A stretch of 64,000 bases of DNA from positions 85,009-149,008 of the forward strand of contig NZ_SUHQ01000017.1 in assembly GCF_004962245.1 (NCBI RefSeq), given 5' to 3'. Below are positions 35,896 to 45,041 of the stretch, piece by piece. The DNA comes from Mesorhizobium sp. (lineage in GTDB: Bacteria > Pseudomonadota > Alphaproteobacteria > Rhizobiales > Rhizobiaceae). The notes below the pieces were generated by a model, which saw only the letters and a program-made list of their open reading frames with translations, was not told the DNA's origin and ran no database searches. The position numbers and the translations under genes were made by a program. How positions within the stretch are numbered: position 1 is the first letter of the stretch; every line of letters begins with the position of its first letter.

Positions 35896-36204
35896 CTAGG
35901 AAATGCGCTGGCCGCTTTCGTCCAGCACAACGCAGCCGGCCAGATCAAAGCTGACCTCGATCGCCTCGCCTTCACGAGCCACTCGGCCGTTGATCTGCGT
36001 GTTGGCGCGGATCGCCGTCGTCCTGGCGCCGATGTCGATCTCGTAGATGACGCTGCCGCCCAGGTAGGAGGTCGAGACGATGCGCCCGCTCAGCCGGTTG
36101 TCCGTCGCCGCGGAACCGCCCGACAATCTCTGCGGCCGCACGACAATCGTGACGGCCGTGCCCGCACTCTCGCTGAGTTTCTTGTGGTTAGCTTTGGCTG
36201 GCAA
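35896..36204 (-). pseudogene. TOBE-domain C-terminal fragment of a PotA-like ABC ATPase
   Basis: The 102-codon frame contains VTIVVRPQRLSGGSAATDNR, LSGRIVSTSYLGGSVIYEID and INGRVAREGEAIEVSFD, the TOBE region that ends spermidine/putrescine-type ABC ATPases (about 350-380 residues). The whole ATPase domain is missing. The open start at 36204 lies inside the end of the ROK gene (17-base overlap), showing that the ROK locus was joined onto this relic. A tiny expressed TOBE protein is possible but unlikely. Confidence 0.65.
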
Positions 36205-37438
36205 GCTTCAAAAGGCTGCCCAACAACATTGTTTTGTCCTTGCCGATCATCAGCACGCCGCTGTCGGGAGCCAACAGTGCCGAGAACGGCAACATCGCCG
36301 CGCCGATCGGCGAAGCCTCGGGACCGAATTGTCCCGATACGATCTCCGGCGCCACGATGCCGATGGCGCTGATCATGTTGAACTGGGTCTGCACCTTTGC
36401 CAACAGCTCGAGATGGATCGGCCGCGGCAGGATGCTGTCAAGAACGATCGCCTCGATGTCGATGACGGAGGTGATGGCGATGATCGCCTCGACCAGCGCG
36501 TTCGCACAATCATCGATCCATTCGAACAGCGGCTCGCGCGCCCCCGGCGGCAACGGGTCCAGCTCCCGCACACGATTGATCTCGACGCCGCGCGACCTGA
36601 GATGATTGACCAACACGTAGATCGAAGCCCTATGGAGCAGGCTTTGGTAGCGCGCGGGCTTGGCCGCGACCGAATCGAGGCTTGAAGGCGATACTGGCAA
36701 CGGCCCGAGCGCGGCGCTGTTGCCGTGCGGTCCGGTATGGACCTTGCCGCCTTGCACCAGCCCGCCGCCGACAAACGTGTCGATCGAAATATGCATGAAG
36801 TCGCGAAACCGCGCGCCGGCCCCCTGGACGAGTTCGGCCAGTGCCGCTGATGACGCGTCGTTTTCCACGAAAACCGGAGTTTTCGCCCTTATGGTGAAGA
36901 AGGTCGTCAGGTCGATTGCTTCCCAACGGCTGCCAAGGTCGTCGGGGAAGCCGAGCTCCTCGCTCCAGCCGCCGAGGAAATAGGGCGAGGCGATGCCGAC
37001 CCCGACGATGCTGGCATCGCCAAGCCTGGCGACGAGCTTGTCAAAATTGGCCAGTGACATGTTGCCGGCCTTGAGCACCAGCTGCGGATCCGGAAAGCGG
37101 TATTCGTGCGACTCGCGGGCGCGTACCTCGCCGGCGAAGTCGACGAGCACGGCCTCCAGCGCGCGCCGGCCGATCTTGATACCAACACTGTAAATTCGCT
37201 CCGGCGTGAGCCGGTAGAGAGTGGACGGTGAACCGCGCTGCCCAAACCTTTTTCCCACTTGCTTTACAAATCCAGACGACTCCAATCCGTCGACTATGGC
37301 GGCGACTGCGGCCGGCGTCAGATTTGCAGCGCGCGCCAGGTCGGACTTGGAGGCCTCCTTCAGGCGGCGGATGGCGTCAAGCACGAAGCGTTCGTTGTAA
37401 TGCCGAACTTTGACGGAATTGCTGCCTTTTCCAGACAA
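36188..37438 (-). CDS. ROK-family transcriptional regulator
   Basis: NagC/XylR-like repressor of 416 residues. An N-terminal winged helix (SKSDLARAANLTPAAVAAIV, then LESSGFVKQVG) is followed by a ROK domain with VGIKIGRRALEAVLVDFAGE, VFVENDASSAALAEL and HISIDTFVGGGLVQGGKVH. The usual Cys-rich zinc motif of ROK kinases is not evident, consistent with a regulator. The first start available is a TTG at 37438, so the N-terminus is uncertain. It is divergent from the fused ABC transporter gene across 200 bases and most likely controls it. Confidence 0.88.
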   Translation of the reverse strand: MSGKGSNSVKVRHYNERFVLDAIRRLKEASKSDLARAANLTPAAVAAIVDGLESSGFVKQVGKRFGQRGSPSTLYRLTPERIYSVGIKIGRRALEAVLVDFAGEVRARESHEYRFPDPQLVLKAGNMSLANFDKLVARLGDASIVGVGIASPYFLGGWSEELGFPDDLGSRWEAIDLTTFFTIRAKTPVFVENDASSAALAELVQGAGARFRDFMHISIDTFVGGGLVQGGKVHTGPHGNSAALGPLPVSPSSLDSVAAKPARYQSLLHRASIYVLVNHLRSRGVEINRVRELDPLPPGAREPLFEWIDDCANALVEAIIAITSVIDIEAIVLDSILPRPIHLELLAKVQTQFNMISAIGIVAPEIVSGQFGPEASPIGAAMLPFSALLAPDSGVLMIGKDKTMLLGSLLKLASQS

Positions 37439-37637
37439 AACTACTGCCTTCCCATATCATTCGCTCGGAATCACTGCGGTCGCTACTGCTTTGACGCTGC
37501 TGCGATCGAGGCACTCCAGCCGCGCCTTTGCGAGACGCGACAGTGCCCGCCAGGACCGCGGAAGTCAATTTTCCGATTGCGGTTCTTATCGATTTAATAT
37601 AGCAAATTGAAAAAAGAAGCAAAGCCTGGGAGGTGAG

Positions 37638-40205
37638 GTGCTGCACTTGGGCGCATACGGCGAAGCCGATGTTGCGGTGAAAAGGGACGGGGCTGCGCCG
37701 GTTGCCCTGGTTCAGGTGACAAAGGCCTTCGGCGGCACGATTGCCCTCAAGGATGCGTCCTTCGAATTGCGCTCTGGCGAGGTGCTGGCGCTGCTTGGCG
37801 AAAACGGGGCCGGCAAGAGCACCTGCGTGAAGTTGCTGGCCGGCGTGTATGCCCCTACCGGCGGACATGTCGAGGTCGACGGCAAGCCCGTGGTCTTCCA
37901 CACGCCGCACGACGCCCAGGCCGCCGGCATTGCGGTTATGCACCAGCATCCCGGCCTGTTCCCCGATCTTTCGGTCGCGGAAAATATCTATCTAGGTCAC
38001 ATGCCCCGCGACCGCTTCGGCGGCACCGACAACGCCGCCATGCTTGCCGGCGCGCACAAGGTGCTGGCGACGGTCGGCCTCGACGTGCCGGCCGAAACGC
38101 GGCTGGCAACGTTGCGCACCTCCGAACAGCAACTGGTCGAGATCGCCCGCGCCCTGTCGCTCGACGCGCGGGTGCTGATCATGGACGAGCCCACGGCCGC
38201 CTTGTCGCAGCGCGAGGTCGAGCGGCTGTTCACCGTCGTCGCCGATCTGCGGCTGCATGGCGTAGCGATGATGTTCGTCGGCCACCGCATGAACGAGATC
38301 TTCCGCATCGCCGACCGCATCGCGGTGTTGCGCGACGGGCGCCTCATTGGCGTCAAGCCGAAGGCCGAGCTTGGCCGCGCAGCCGCCATCGGCATGATGG
38401 TCGGTCGCGAAGTGGCCGACCTCTATCCGGAACGGAACCACGCCACCGGCGCGATGGTGCTGGAGGCGAGGGGGCTTTCTCACGCCGGGGGTTTTTCCAA
38501 CATCGACCTCAAGCTCCACGCCGGAGAGGTGCTCGGGTTAGGCGGCCTGGTCGGCAGCGGCCGAACCGAGATCGCTCGCGTGCTGTTCGGTATCGACCAG
38601 CCGGATGCCGGCGAAATCCTGATCGATGGCGAACCTGTCCGCTTCGCATCGGCGCGCGACGCCATGGATGCGCGCATCGCCTATGTCTCGGAAGACCGGA
38701 TGGGCCAGAGCCTGGTGATGGATTTTTCTATCCTCGACAACGCGGTGCTGCCCGTCGTCGACAAGGCAGCTCGTTCTGGCCTCTATGGCTCGGACCGCGC
38801 GATCGATCTGGTTTCGGACTGGCTGAAGCGCATGAAGCTTCGCTTCTCCGGCTACAGGCAGCCGGTGAAGGAACTGTCCGGCGGCAACCAGCAGAAGGTG
38901 GTGTTGGCCAAATGGCTGCGCACCGAGCCGCGCGTCCTCATCCTCGACGAGCCCACGCAAGGCATTGATGTCGGCACCAAGGCGGAAGTGCATGCGATGA
39001 TCGCCGACCTTGCCGCGCAGGGCATGGCTATCATCCTGATCTCCTCCGAAATGCCCGAGCTCATCGGTATGTGCGACCGCATCATCGTCCTGCGCGAAGG
39101 CCACCGGACGGCCGAATTTGCCAGGGGCGAAGCCACCCAGGAAACGGTGCTGGAAGCAGCCACGAAGGCCGACGAGCGCGCCAACCCAGCAGCACAGGAG
39201 GAGCGCGCCGCCCGCGAGGAGAAGAGAAGAGGATTGCTCGACCTACTGAAGCGGCGGGAGTTCGGCCTGCTCGCCGCGATGTTGGCGGTCGCCATCCCGG
39301 TCACCATCATCAACCCTCGCATGGTGAGCGCGGCCAACCTGACCGCCGTGTCGATGGATGCCGCCCTGCTCGTCGTCGCAGCACTCGCACAGATGCTGGT
39401 GCTGATCACTCGCAACATCGACCTTTCGATCGCCGCGGTGATCGGCCTTTCAGCCTATATGGCGGCCAGCATGGTTCAGGCCTATCCGGGGGTCGATATC
39501 GGTATCGGCCTCGCGACCGCCTGCGCGGTCGGCGGGGTCGCCGGTTTGCTCAATGGCCTTGTCGTCACCAGGGGAAGAATCCCAGCGATCGTCGTTACGC
39601 TGGCCTCGATGTCGATCTATCGCGGATTCAACTCGATCTGGGCAGCCGGCGACCAGATCAGCGCCGACGAAGTAACCCAAGCATGGCTTGACATGACCGG
39701 CCTGAAGATCGCCGGCGTGCCGCTGATCGTCGTCATCGCGGTCGTCATCCTGTGCTTGGGCTACGTGCTGCTCTATCGCACGGCCATCGGGCGCGAACTG
39801 TTCGCCACCGGCTCCAATCCGGACGGCGCGCGTCTTATCGGCATTCCCGTTGACAGGCGCATCCTCCTGGCCTTTGGCATGGCCGGCCTGCTCGGCGGCC
39901 TGTGCGGTGCGCTGTGGGCATCCCGCTATGCGACCATCGACGCCCGTGTCGCGCTCGGCTTCGAACTCACCGTGATCGCATCGGCGGTGGTTGGCGGCGT
40001 CGCCATCCGCGGTGGTTCGGGCACGCTGCTCGGCATCATCCTGGGAGCGCTCACGTTGCTGGTCATAAAGAACGGGCTGACGCTGGTGCGCGTCGACCCG
40101 CTGTGGCTACAGGGCGTCTACGGTCTGGTGATCCTGGTCGCCATCGGCATCGACACCTTCATCGTGCGGCGCGCGGAGCAGGCAAGACAGGCGAGGGCGA
40201 GATGA
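37638..40205 (+). CDS. fused sugar ABC transporter: two ATPase domains plus permease
   Basis: An 855-residue fusion of an RbsA-like double ATPase and an RbsC-like permease. NBD1 (about 25-245) has GENGAGKST and VLIMDEPTAAL. NBD2 (about 265-495) has the degenerate GGLVGSGRTE loop, LSGGNQQKVVLAKWL and VLILDEPTQGIDVG. After a charged linker (about 500-530, EERAAREEKRRG) come membrane helices with LITRNIDLSIAAVIGLSAYM and a permease core to residue 850. The two parts are normally separate genes. Start GTG 37638 lies after GGGAGG. The next permease overlaps by ATGA, so the importer would be a fused plus a free permease. Confidence 0.92.
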   Translation: MLHLGAYGEADVAVKRDGAAPVALVQVTKAFGGTIALKDASFELRSGEVLALLGENGAGKSTCVKLLAGVYAPTGGHVEVDGKPVVFHTPHDAQAAGIAVMHQHPGLFPDLSVAENIYLGHMPRDRFGGTDNAAMLAGAHKVLATVGLDVPAETRLATLRTSEQQLVEIARALSLDARVLIMDEPTAALSQREVERLFTVVADLRLHGVAMMFVGHRMNEIFRIADRIAVLRDGRLIGVKPKAELGRAAAIGMMVGREVADLYPERNHATGAMVLEARGLSHAGGFSNIDLKLHAGEVLGLGGLVGSGRTEIARVLFGIDQPDAGEILIDGEPVRFASARDAMDARIAYVSEDRMGQSLVMDFSILDNAVLPVVDKAARSGLYGSDRAIDLVSDWLKRMKLRFSGYRQPVKELSGGNQQKVVLAKWLRTEPRVLILDEPTQGIDVGTKAEVHAMIADLAAQGMAIILISSEMPELIGMCDRIIVLREGHRTAEFARGEATQETVLEAATKADERANPAAQEERAAREEKRRGLLDLLKRREFGLLAAMLAVAIPVTIINPRMVSAANLTAVSMDAALLVVAALAQMLVLITRNIDLSIAAVIGLSAYMAASMVQAYPGVDIGIGLATACAVGGVAGLLNGLVVTRGRIPAIVVTLASMSIYRGFNSIWAAGDQISADEVTQAWLDMTGLKIAGVPLIVVIAVVILCLGYVLLYRTAIGRELFATGSNPDGARLIGIPVDRRILLAFGMAGLLGGLCGALWASRYATIDARVALGFELTVIASAVVGGVAIRGGSGTLLGIILGALTLLVIKNGLTLVRVDPLWLQGVYGLVILVAIGIDTFIVRRAEQARQARAR

Positions 40206-41191
40206 AGAAGTTCCTCCGTTCCATCGACTTCTGGGATCTGCTGCTGGCGACCGCTTGCCTAGCCATCTTCCTCTACGCGGCGATCTTCGTGCCAAATTTC
40301 GTCTCAAGCTTCAATCTCTCGCAACTGGCTGCGAGCGCCTCGGAAAAGGCGTTGCTGATCCTGCCGATGACGCTGCTCATCATCACCCGCGAAATCGACC
40401 TGTCGATCGCCTCGATGTTGGCACTGACGTCCGTCGTCTTTGGCCTGCTCGTCCAGGCCGGGGTGCCGACGCTGGCGGCAATCGCGCTGACGCTCGTCGC
40501 CGGTGGCCTGCTCGGCACGTTCAACGGCTATCTGGTCTCGGGCCTTGGGTTGCAGTCGCTGGTGGTGACGCTCGGCACCATGGCGCTCTATCGCGGTATT
40601 GGCTACATCCTGCTCGGCACGGGTTCGGTCAACATCCTGCCGCCTGCGGTCGTCGACTTCGGCATCAACAACCTGCCGGGCACCGAGATACCGTGGACCA
40701 TCGTGCCCTTCCTAGTGCTGGCGCCGGTGTTTGCGGTCGTGCTCCAGAAGACGCCAACCGGCAAGCGCATCTATGCGCTCGGCGGCAGCCCCGAAGTGGC
40801 GCGCTATTCCGGTATCAACACGCTTCGGATTGTCCTGAACCTGTTCGTCGTCTCGGGCATCGTCGCCGCCATCGCCGGCATCGTCTATACCGCGCGCCTC
40901 TCCAACGCGCGTGCCAACAACGCGCTTGGCATGGAGCTCGACGTCATCACCATCGTGCTGCTCGGTGGCGTCAGCGTCTTTGGCGGCAAGGGGCGCCTGA
41001 CCGGCGTCATGTTGGCACTGGTCCTTATCGCCATCATCCGCAACGTGCTGGCGCTCAACCAGATCGGCGGCGACGCACAGGGCATGATCATCGGCATGCT
41101 CCTTATCGGCTCTCTGATCGTCGGCAATTACTGGCGCTCCGCCCAAGAGCTGCTCAGCAGATCCCGCGCAATGCGCGAGACAAAGGGGTGA
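40202..41191 (+). CDS. sugar ABC transporter permease (RbsC/RhaQ-like)
   Basis: A 329-residue membrane subunit beginning at ATG 40202, overlapping the fusion gene stop by four bases. It has about eight to ten hydrophobic segments with the typical LIITREIDLSIASMLALTSV, GLGLQSLVVTLGTMALYRGI and VLLGGVSVFGGKGRLTGVML blocks. It would form a heterodimeric pore with the permease half of the fusion protein, as RhaP/RhaQ or LsrC/LsrD do. Confidence 0.92.
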   Translation: MKKFLRSIDFWDLLLATACLAIFLYAAIFVPNFVSSFNLSQLAASASEKALLILPMTLLIITREIDLSIASMLALTSVVFGLLVQAGVPTLAAIALTLVAGGLLGTFNGYLVSGLGLQSLVVTLGTMALYRGIGYILLGTGSVNILPPAVVDFGINNLPGTEIPWTIVPFLVLAPVFAVVLQKTPTGKRIYALGGSPEVARYSGINTLRIVLNLFVVSGIVAAIAGIVYTARLSNARANNALGMELDVITIVLLGGVSVFGGKGRLTGVMLALVLIAIIRNVLALNQIGGDAQGMIIGMLLIGSLIVGNYWRSAQELLSRSRAMRETKG

Positions 41192-41237
41192 TCTCGGGCC
41201 CCTTCATTCAAGCCCGAATTTTGACGGAGGAGTCACA

Positions 41238-42239
41238 ATGAAAGCGTTTAGATCAGCCCTGCTCGCATCCGCGGTTCTGCTCGCGCCAACCTCTCTGGCC
41301 TTCAGCCAGGAGTGCGCCAAGGAACCCGTAACGGTCGGTTTCCTGCCCAAGCTCGACACGGACCCCTACTTCAAGGTGGCCTTTGGTGGCGCACAAGAGG
41401 CAGCGAAGGAAATTGGCGGCACCGCTACCCAGGTCGCCCCATCGCAGGCGACCGCCGAGGCGCAGATCGAATTCATCAACAGCCTCGTGTCGCAAAAGGT
41501 TGGGGTCATCGCAATTGCCGGCAACGACGCCAATGCCGTCGCGCCTGCGCTGAAGCGCGCCGTTCAGCAGGGCGTCAGGGTGATTTCCTATGACTCCGAT
41601 GTGGCCGCCGATGCCCGCGCGGTGTTTGTCAATCAGGTTAAAGGCGACAGTCTCGCCGAAATGATGCTGGAAAGTGCATTCGACCTCAGCGGCGGTGAAG
41701 GCGAATTCGCAATCCTGTCGTCGACTCCGACGGCGACCAACCAGAACGCCTGGATCGACTTCATGAAGGCGAAGATGGCTGCTGAACCGAAGTTTTCCAA
41801 AATGAAGCTGGTGCAGGTGGCCTATGGCGAAGAAAGCGAACAAATCAACCAGCAACAGGCGTTGGCGCTGGTCCAGGCCTTTCCGAACCTCAAAGTGATG
41901 ATCGTCCCGGCAGGCATTGGCCTTCCGGCTGCCGCGCGGGCACTGGAGGAGGCGGGCATGATCGACAAGGTCAAGCTGACCGGCCTCGCGCCGGCTACTT
42001 TGATCTCGAAATACATCAAGGACGGGGCGGCTCAGGATATCTGGTGGAACGTCACTGATCTTGGCTATCTTACCTATCAGACGGCCCAGGCTCTTGCGCA
42101 GTGCAAGATCACCGGCAATGAGGGTGAGAAATTCAAAGCTGGCAGGCTCGGCGAATACACGATCGGAGCCGGCGGCGAATTGATTCTTGGACCGGCGAAA
42201 ATCGTGACCCCCGACAATCTGGCCGAGTTCAAATTCTGA
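41238..42239 (+). CDS. periplasmic binding protein, RhaS/LsrB-like
   Basis: A 333-residue solute receptor with a signal peptide (cleavage near LAFSQ). Diagnostic blocks are VGFLPKLDTDPYFKVAFGGA, VISYDSDVAADARAVFVNQV, ILSSTPTATNQNAWIDFMKA and LTGLAPATLISKYIKDG. They match the rhamnose/AI-2 receptor branch of type I binding proteins. GGAGGAGTCACA precedes the ATG. The two-permease transporter architecture also fits the rhamnose or AI-2 class, yet no rhamnose catabolic genes are here, so the ligand is left open. Confidence 0.9.
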   Translation: MKAFRSALLASAVLLAPTSLAFSQECAKEPVTVGFLPKLDTDPYFKVAFGGAQEAAKEIGGTATQVAPSQATAEAQIEFINSLVSQKVGVIAIAGNDANAVAPALKRAVQQGVRVISYDSDVAADARAVFVNQVKGDSLAEMMLESAFDLSGGEGEFAILSSTPTATNQNAWIDFMKAKMAAEPKFSKMKLVQVAYGEESEQINQQQALALVQAFPNLKVMIVPAGIGLPAAARALEEAGMIDKVKLTGLAPATLISKYIKDGAAQDIWWNVTDLGYLTYQTAQALAQCKITGNEGEKFKAGRLGEYTIGAGGELILGPAKIVTPDNLAEFKF

Positions 42240-42323
42240 TCCTGCAGAGATCAAGCCGCCGGGGGGTGCCGATCTATCCGGCGCCCTCCTAAATTCTCTC
42301 GAATGAAACAGTGCGGGGCAGCA

Positions 42324-43082
42324 ATGAAGATGTTGCTTGCAGGCGAAACCTTCCCTGCGACGACCTCGGTCGCCGTCGGCGGAGATGTGCTAACAAGTGC
42401 GACCTCGACAAATGGTGCGACGGCCTTCAACGCAGCGCTAGCCATAGAAGGCATCGCCGTCACGCAGATCGGCGGCGAGCGCTGCGCGGCGGAGTTCCCC
42501 TATGACCTCGATGCGCTCGCTCAGTATCAGGCGGTGGTGATCTCCGATGTCGGCGCGCTGACATTGCTGGTCACCCCGGATGCCCGCGCCGGGCGTGTCG
42601 GCGTCAACCGCCTCGACGTGCTCAAGGCCTATGTCGAAGGTGGCGGCGGGCTGATGCTGGCCGGTGGCTATATGGGCTTTCAAGGCATGTTCGGAACGGC
42701 GCGGTTTCACGACACCCCCGTCGAAGATGTGCTGCCCGTCCGCTGCCTGCCATTCTGTGACGGTATGGAGGTGCCGCAGGGGCTGCAGGCGTCCATCCTG
42801 CAGTCTTCGCATCCGATCTTCGCCGGCGTCGAGGGCCAGTTGCCGCCCATTCTTGGCATGAACAAGCTGGATTTCAGGCGGGACGGTTCGTCCCAACTTC
42901 TAGCGACCTGCCACCATCGCGACACGGACTGGCCACTTCTTGCCGTTCGCAACCATGGCCGCGGCCGCACAATTGCGTGGGCGACCGATATCGGGCCGCA
43001 CTGGCTCTCGCAGGATTTTCTCGGCTGGCCGCTCTACGGCAGGCTGATGGCAAACATGATCCATTGGCTCGCCGGCCTCTAG
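42324..43082 (+). CDS. GATase1-like protein, paralogue in the second transporter locus
   Basis: A 252-residue paralogue of the protein at 25.8-26.5 kb. Shared blocks are KMLLAGE, YQAVVISDVGALTLLVTPDA, YVEGGGGLMLAGGYMGFQG, TPVEDVLPVRCLPF and IAWATDIGPHWLSQDF. As in its paralogue, no cysteine occupies the elbow (GGYMGFQG). It is last in the operon, 84 bases after the binding protein. An ATG at 42303 would add seven residues; 42324 aligns better with the paralogue. Function unknown; its recurrence beside two unrelated regulators and two sugar importers is the best clue. Confidence 0.8.
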   Translation: MKMLLAGETFPATTSVAVGGDVLTSATSTNGATAFNAALAIEGIAVTQIGGERCAAEFPYDLDALAQYQAVVISDVGALTLLVTPDARAGRVGVNRLDVLKAYVEGGGGLMLAGGYMGFQGMFGTARFHDTPVEDVLPVRCLPFCDGMEVPQGLQASILQSSHPIFAGVEGQLPPILGMNKLDFRRDGSSQLLATCHHRDTDWPLLAVRNHGRGRTIAWATDIGPHWLSQDFLGWPLYGRLMANMIHWLAGL

Positions 43083-43404
43083 TAGGCGAGCCTGGGTACC
43101 GGTTGATCAGTGCTGTTGCCCGGCGCTGCCTCGAGGTCGTCGCTTAGCGAGACGTTGTTTCGGGCGAGGCTGCACAGGTCAAATCACCCGAACTACGTCG
43201 AGCAGCAGATTAGGCTGCCAGAGCGATCCGGCCGTCGGCAGTTGGCGGCGTCACCAGTTAGTGGACCGCAAGCGAGCTGAACGCTGAGCCGTATCGATAT
43301 GCACCGCGAGCCGGCTGGCGAAGCCATGACGTGTGATCGCCTCCCCACAGCCGTTTGGGAACATGGCCGGGGCCTGTTAGAAGGGCTATCATCGTGTCCA
43401 CTCT
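43083..43404. other. 322-bp intergenic region, nothing recognised
   Basis: Between the convergent ends of the sugar operon and the methyltransferase gene. I find no coding frame or clear terminator hairpin. Confidence 0.4.
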
Positions 43405-44214
43405 CTAGCCTATAGCCATCGCAAGATTGGTCCGGAGTTCGAAGGCCAGCGCCGATCCGTCCGTGTAGGATTGCTGTACCGACGCGCTATCGCTGACGAT
43501 CGCCTCAACAGAGTCCTTGCGTTCCTGATCGCTCATTGCCTTGCCGGCGGCGCTCATGCCAACGAGCGCCATCGTGTTCAATCGCAAAAAGCTCGAGCCA
43601 TCCTCAAACCGTATGGTGCACGACAGAACCTTTGACCGGACCTCGTTGAACCCCGCGTCCCGAAGCAGCGTCTCAAGGCGGGCAGCATCTCCGAAGCCGT
43701 AACGCTGATCCGAGATGGCGCCCAGACGCCGTTCTGCCACACGGCGAAGCTCTCGAAAGAACGGAATCTCCTCGTCCGATCGCCACGTGGCCACAGCCAG
43801 CCTTCCGTCCTTCGCCAATGCTCGACGCATCTGCGCCGCGGCCGCTGGCTTATCGGGAAAGAACTGCAGTCCCTGCTGACAGGCGACGACATCGAACTGC
43901 TCGCCGTCCTTGAGTGGCAAGGCGCTGGCATTGCCTTCGCGCCATTCGATGCCTGGCGCGACAGCGCGTGCAACCGCAAGCATGTCGGGACTGATGTCGA
44001 TGCCGACAACATGCCCAGCATCGCCGATCCGCTCCCTTGCGACGCGCGCAAGTATTCCCGTTCCGCAGGCGATGTCGAGAACGCGATCGCGCGGGCCAAG
44101 CCCCACTTCTTCGACCGTCATTTCGGCCCAGGGCCGGAACAGCGGTCCTGCGAGCCACCGCTCGTACATCTGAGGAAAACTAGTCTGGTTCATTGCATAG
44201 CTGGGCAGGTTCAT
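43405..44214 (-). CDS. class I SAM-dependent methyltransferase (UbiE/Coq5-like)
   Basis: A 269-residue methyltransferase. Motif I is RVLDIACGTGILARVA, motif II HVVGIDISPDMLAVARAV, motif III FDVVACQQGLQFFPDKPAAA, followed by LAVATW. ATG 44214 has GAGGAGG upstream. The long frame beyond it overlaps the next gene and is a shadow. It follows a second methyltransferase by 11 bases, so they form an operon. Substrates are unknown; the QQGLQFFPD pattern is common in uncharacterised rhizobial methyltransferases. Confidence 0.87.
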   Translation of the reverse strand: MNLPSYAMNQTSFPQMYERWLAGPLFRPWAEMTVEEVGLGPRDRVLDIACGTGILARVARERIGDAGHVVGIDISPDMLAVARAVAPGIEWREGNASALPLKDGEQFDVVACQQGLQFFPDKPAAAAQMRRALAKDGRLAVATWRSDEEIPFFRELRRVAERRLGAISDQRYGFGDAARLETLLRDAGFNEVRSKVLSCTIRFEDGSSFLRLNTMALVGMSAAGKAMSDQERKDSVEAIVSDSASVQQSYTDGSALAFELRTNLAMAIG

Positions 44215-44225
44215 CGTCGCCTCCT

Positions 44226-45041
44226 CTAGGCCAGCGCGGCAGGCTTGCGGGCGATCAGGCTGGTGTAGGCAATGTGGCCGAAAAACGTCCCAGCATTCAC
44301 CCTGTGGCGCGCCTCCGCCTTCAACGCCGCAGCGGTCTCTTCCCCAATAGAACCGGAGGCGCACAGAATGTCGGCGCCTCTGTCGACAACGGACAGCATG
44401 TAGGCGCCCCCTGTCGTTTCCGAGAAACCGTGACTGCGAAAACTAACAAGTTCGAAACCTGAATCCCGAACGAGCGCGCAGAGCCGGCGTATCAGCCAGC
44501 GGTCGTTCACCGAACTGGCCATCATCGCGGTCACGCAGGTCTGCAACGGATCGTGATCCCCGAGCGCCGCCGTCGCGGTTGCGTAGTCGCCGTCGAACAC
44601 GGCGAGCCAGCCAGCCGGGCGAAGTATGCGATGAGCTTCGGCAAGGGCACGTTCCGGTCCCGGCACATGCGAGAGGGTTGAATCGAAGATGGCGACGTCG
44701 AATGCCTCACCGCCGAAGGGGAGCGACCGTCCGTCGGCTTCGTTGAACGTCACATTGGCAAGGTCGGATGCCAATACTTGCGCTTTTCGGATCAGAGATG
44801 CCGCCGGATCGACACCCACCACCGTGTCAACATTCGGCCATCGCGCGAGCATCCGTGTCAGCACGCCGGTCCCGCAGCCGACGTCCACGACATGCGCGCC
44901 CTCCGGAAAATCGATCCCGGAAAGAAAAGCGCGCCGCATCGCCTGCTGCTGCGGGTCGGCGCCTCGCGCCTCCAGCACGCCCGCAAGGCGCTCCTGCATG
45001 GATGAATCGAGGTCAGTAACGGTCGCCCACACATCCGGCAT
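44226..45041 (-). CDS. class I SAM-dependent methyltransferase
   Basis: A 271-residue methyltransferase. Motif I is VVDVGCGTGVLTRMLARW, the acidic motif II lies in TVVGVDPAASLIRKAQ, then NEADGRSLPFGGEAFDVAIF and a PAGWLAVFDGDYA strand. ATG 45041 is nine bases after AGGAG; the frame upstream to 45200 lacks coding character. It is first in a two-gene operon with another methyltransferase, a tandem that suggests sequential or heteromeric methylation. The target is unknown. Confidence 0.87.
   Translation of the reverse strand: MPDVWATVTDLDSSMQERLAGVLEARGADPQQQAMRRAFLSGIDFPEGAHVVDVGCGTGVLTRMLARWPNVDTVVGVDPAASLIRKAQVLASDLANVTFNEADGRSLPFGGEAFDVAIFDSTLSHVPGPERALAEAHRILRPAGWLAVFDGDYATATAALGDHDPLQTCVTAMMASSVNDRWLIRRLCALVRDSGFELVSFRSHGFSETTGGAYMLSVVDRGADILCASGSIGEETAAALKAEARHRVNAGTFFGHIAYTSLIARKPAALA

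Noticed and set aside
41238..42239. Naming the second importer rhaSTPQ outright
   Set aside because: The receptor and two-permease design resemble the rhamnose/AI-2 class, but no rhamnose isomerase, kinase or mutarotase gene is present, so the symbol is not justified.
41253..42254. 333-codon minus frame opposite the RhaS/LsrB-like gene
   Set aside because: Same length and phase relation as the real gene, no family match, no ribosome site.
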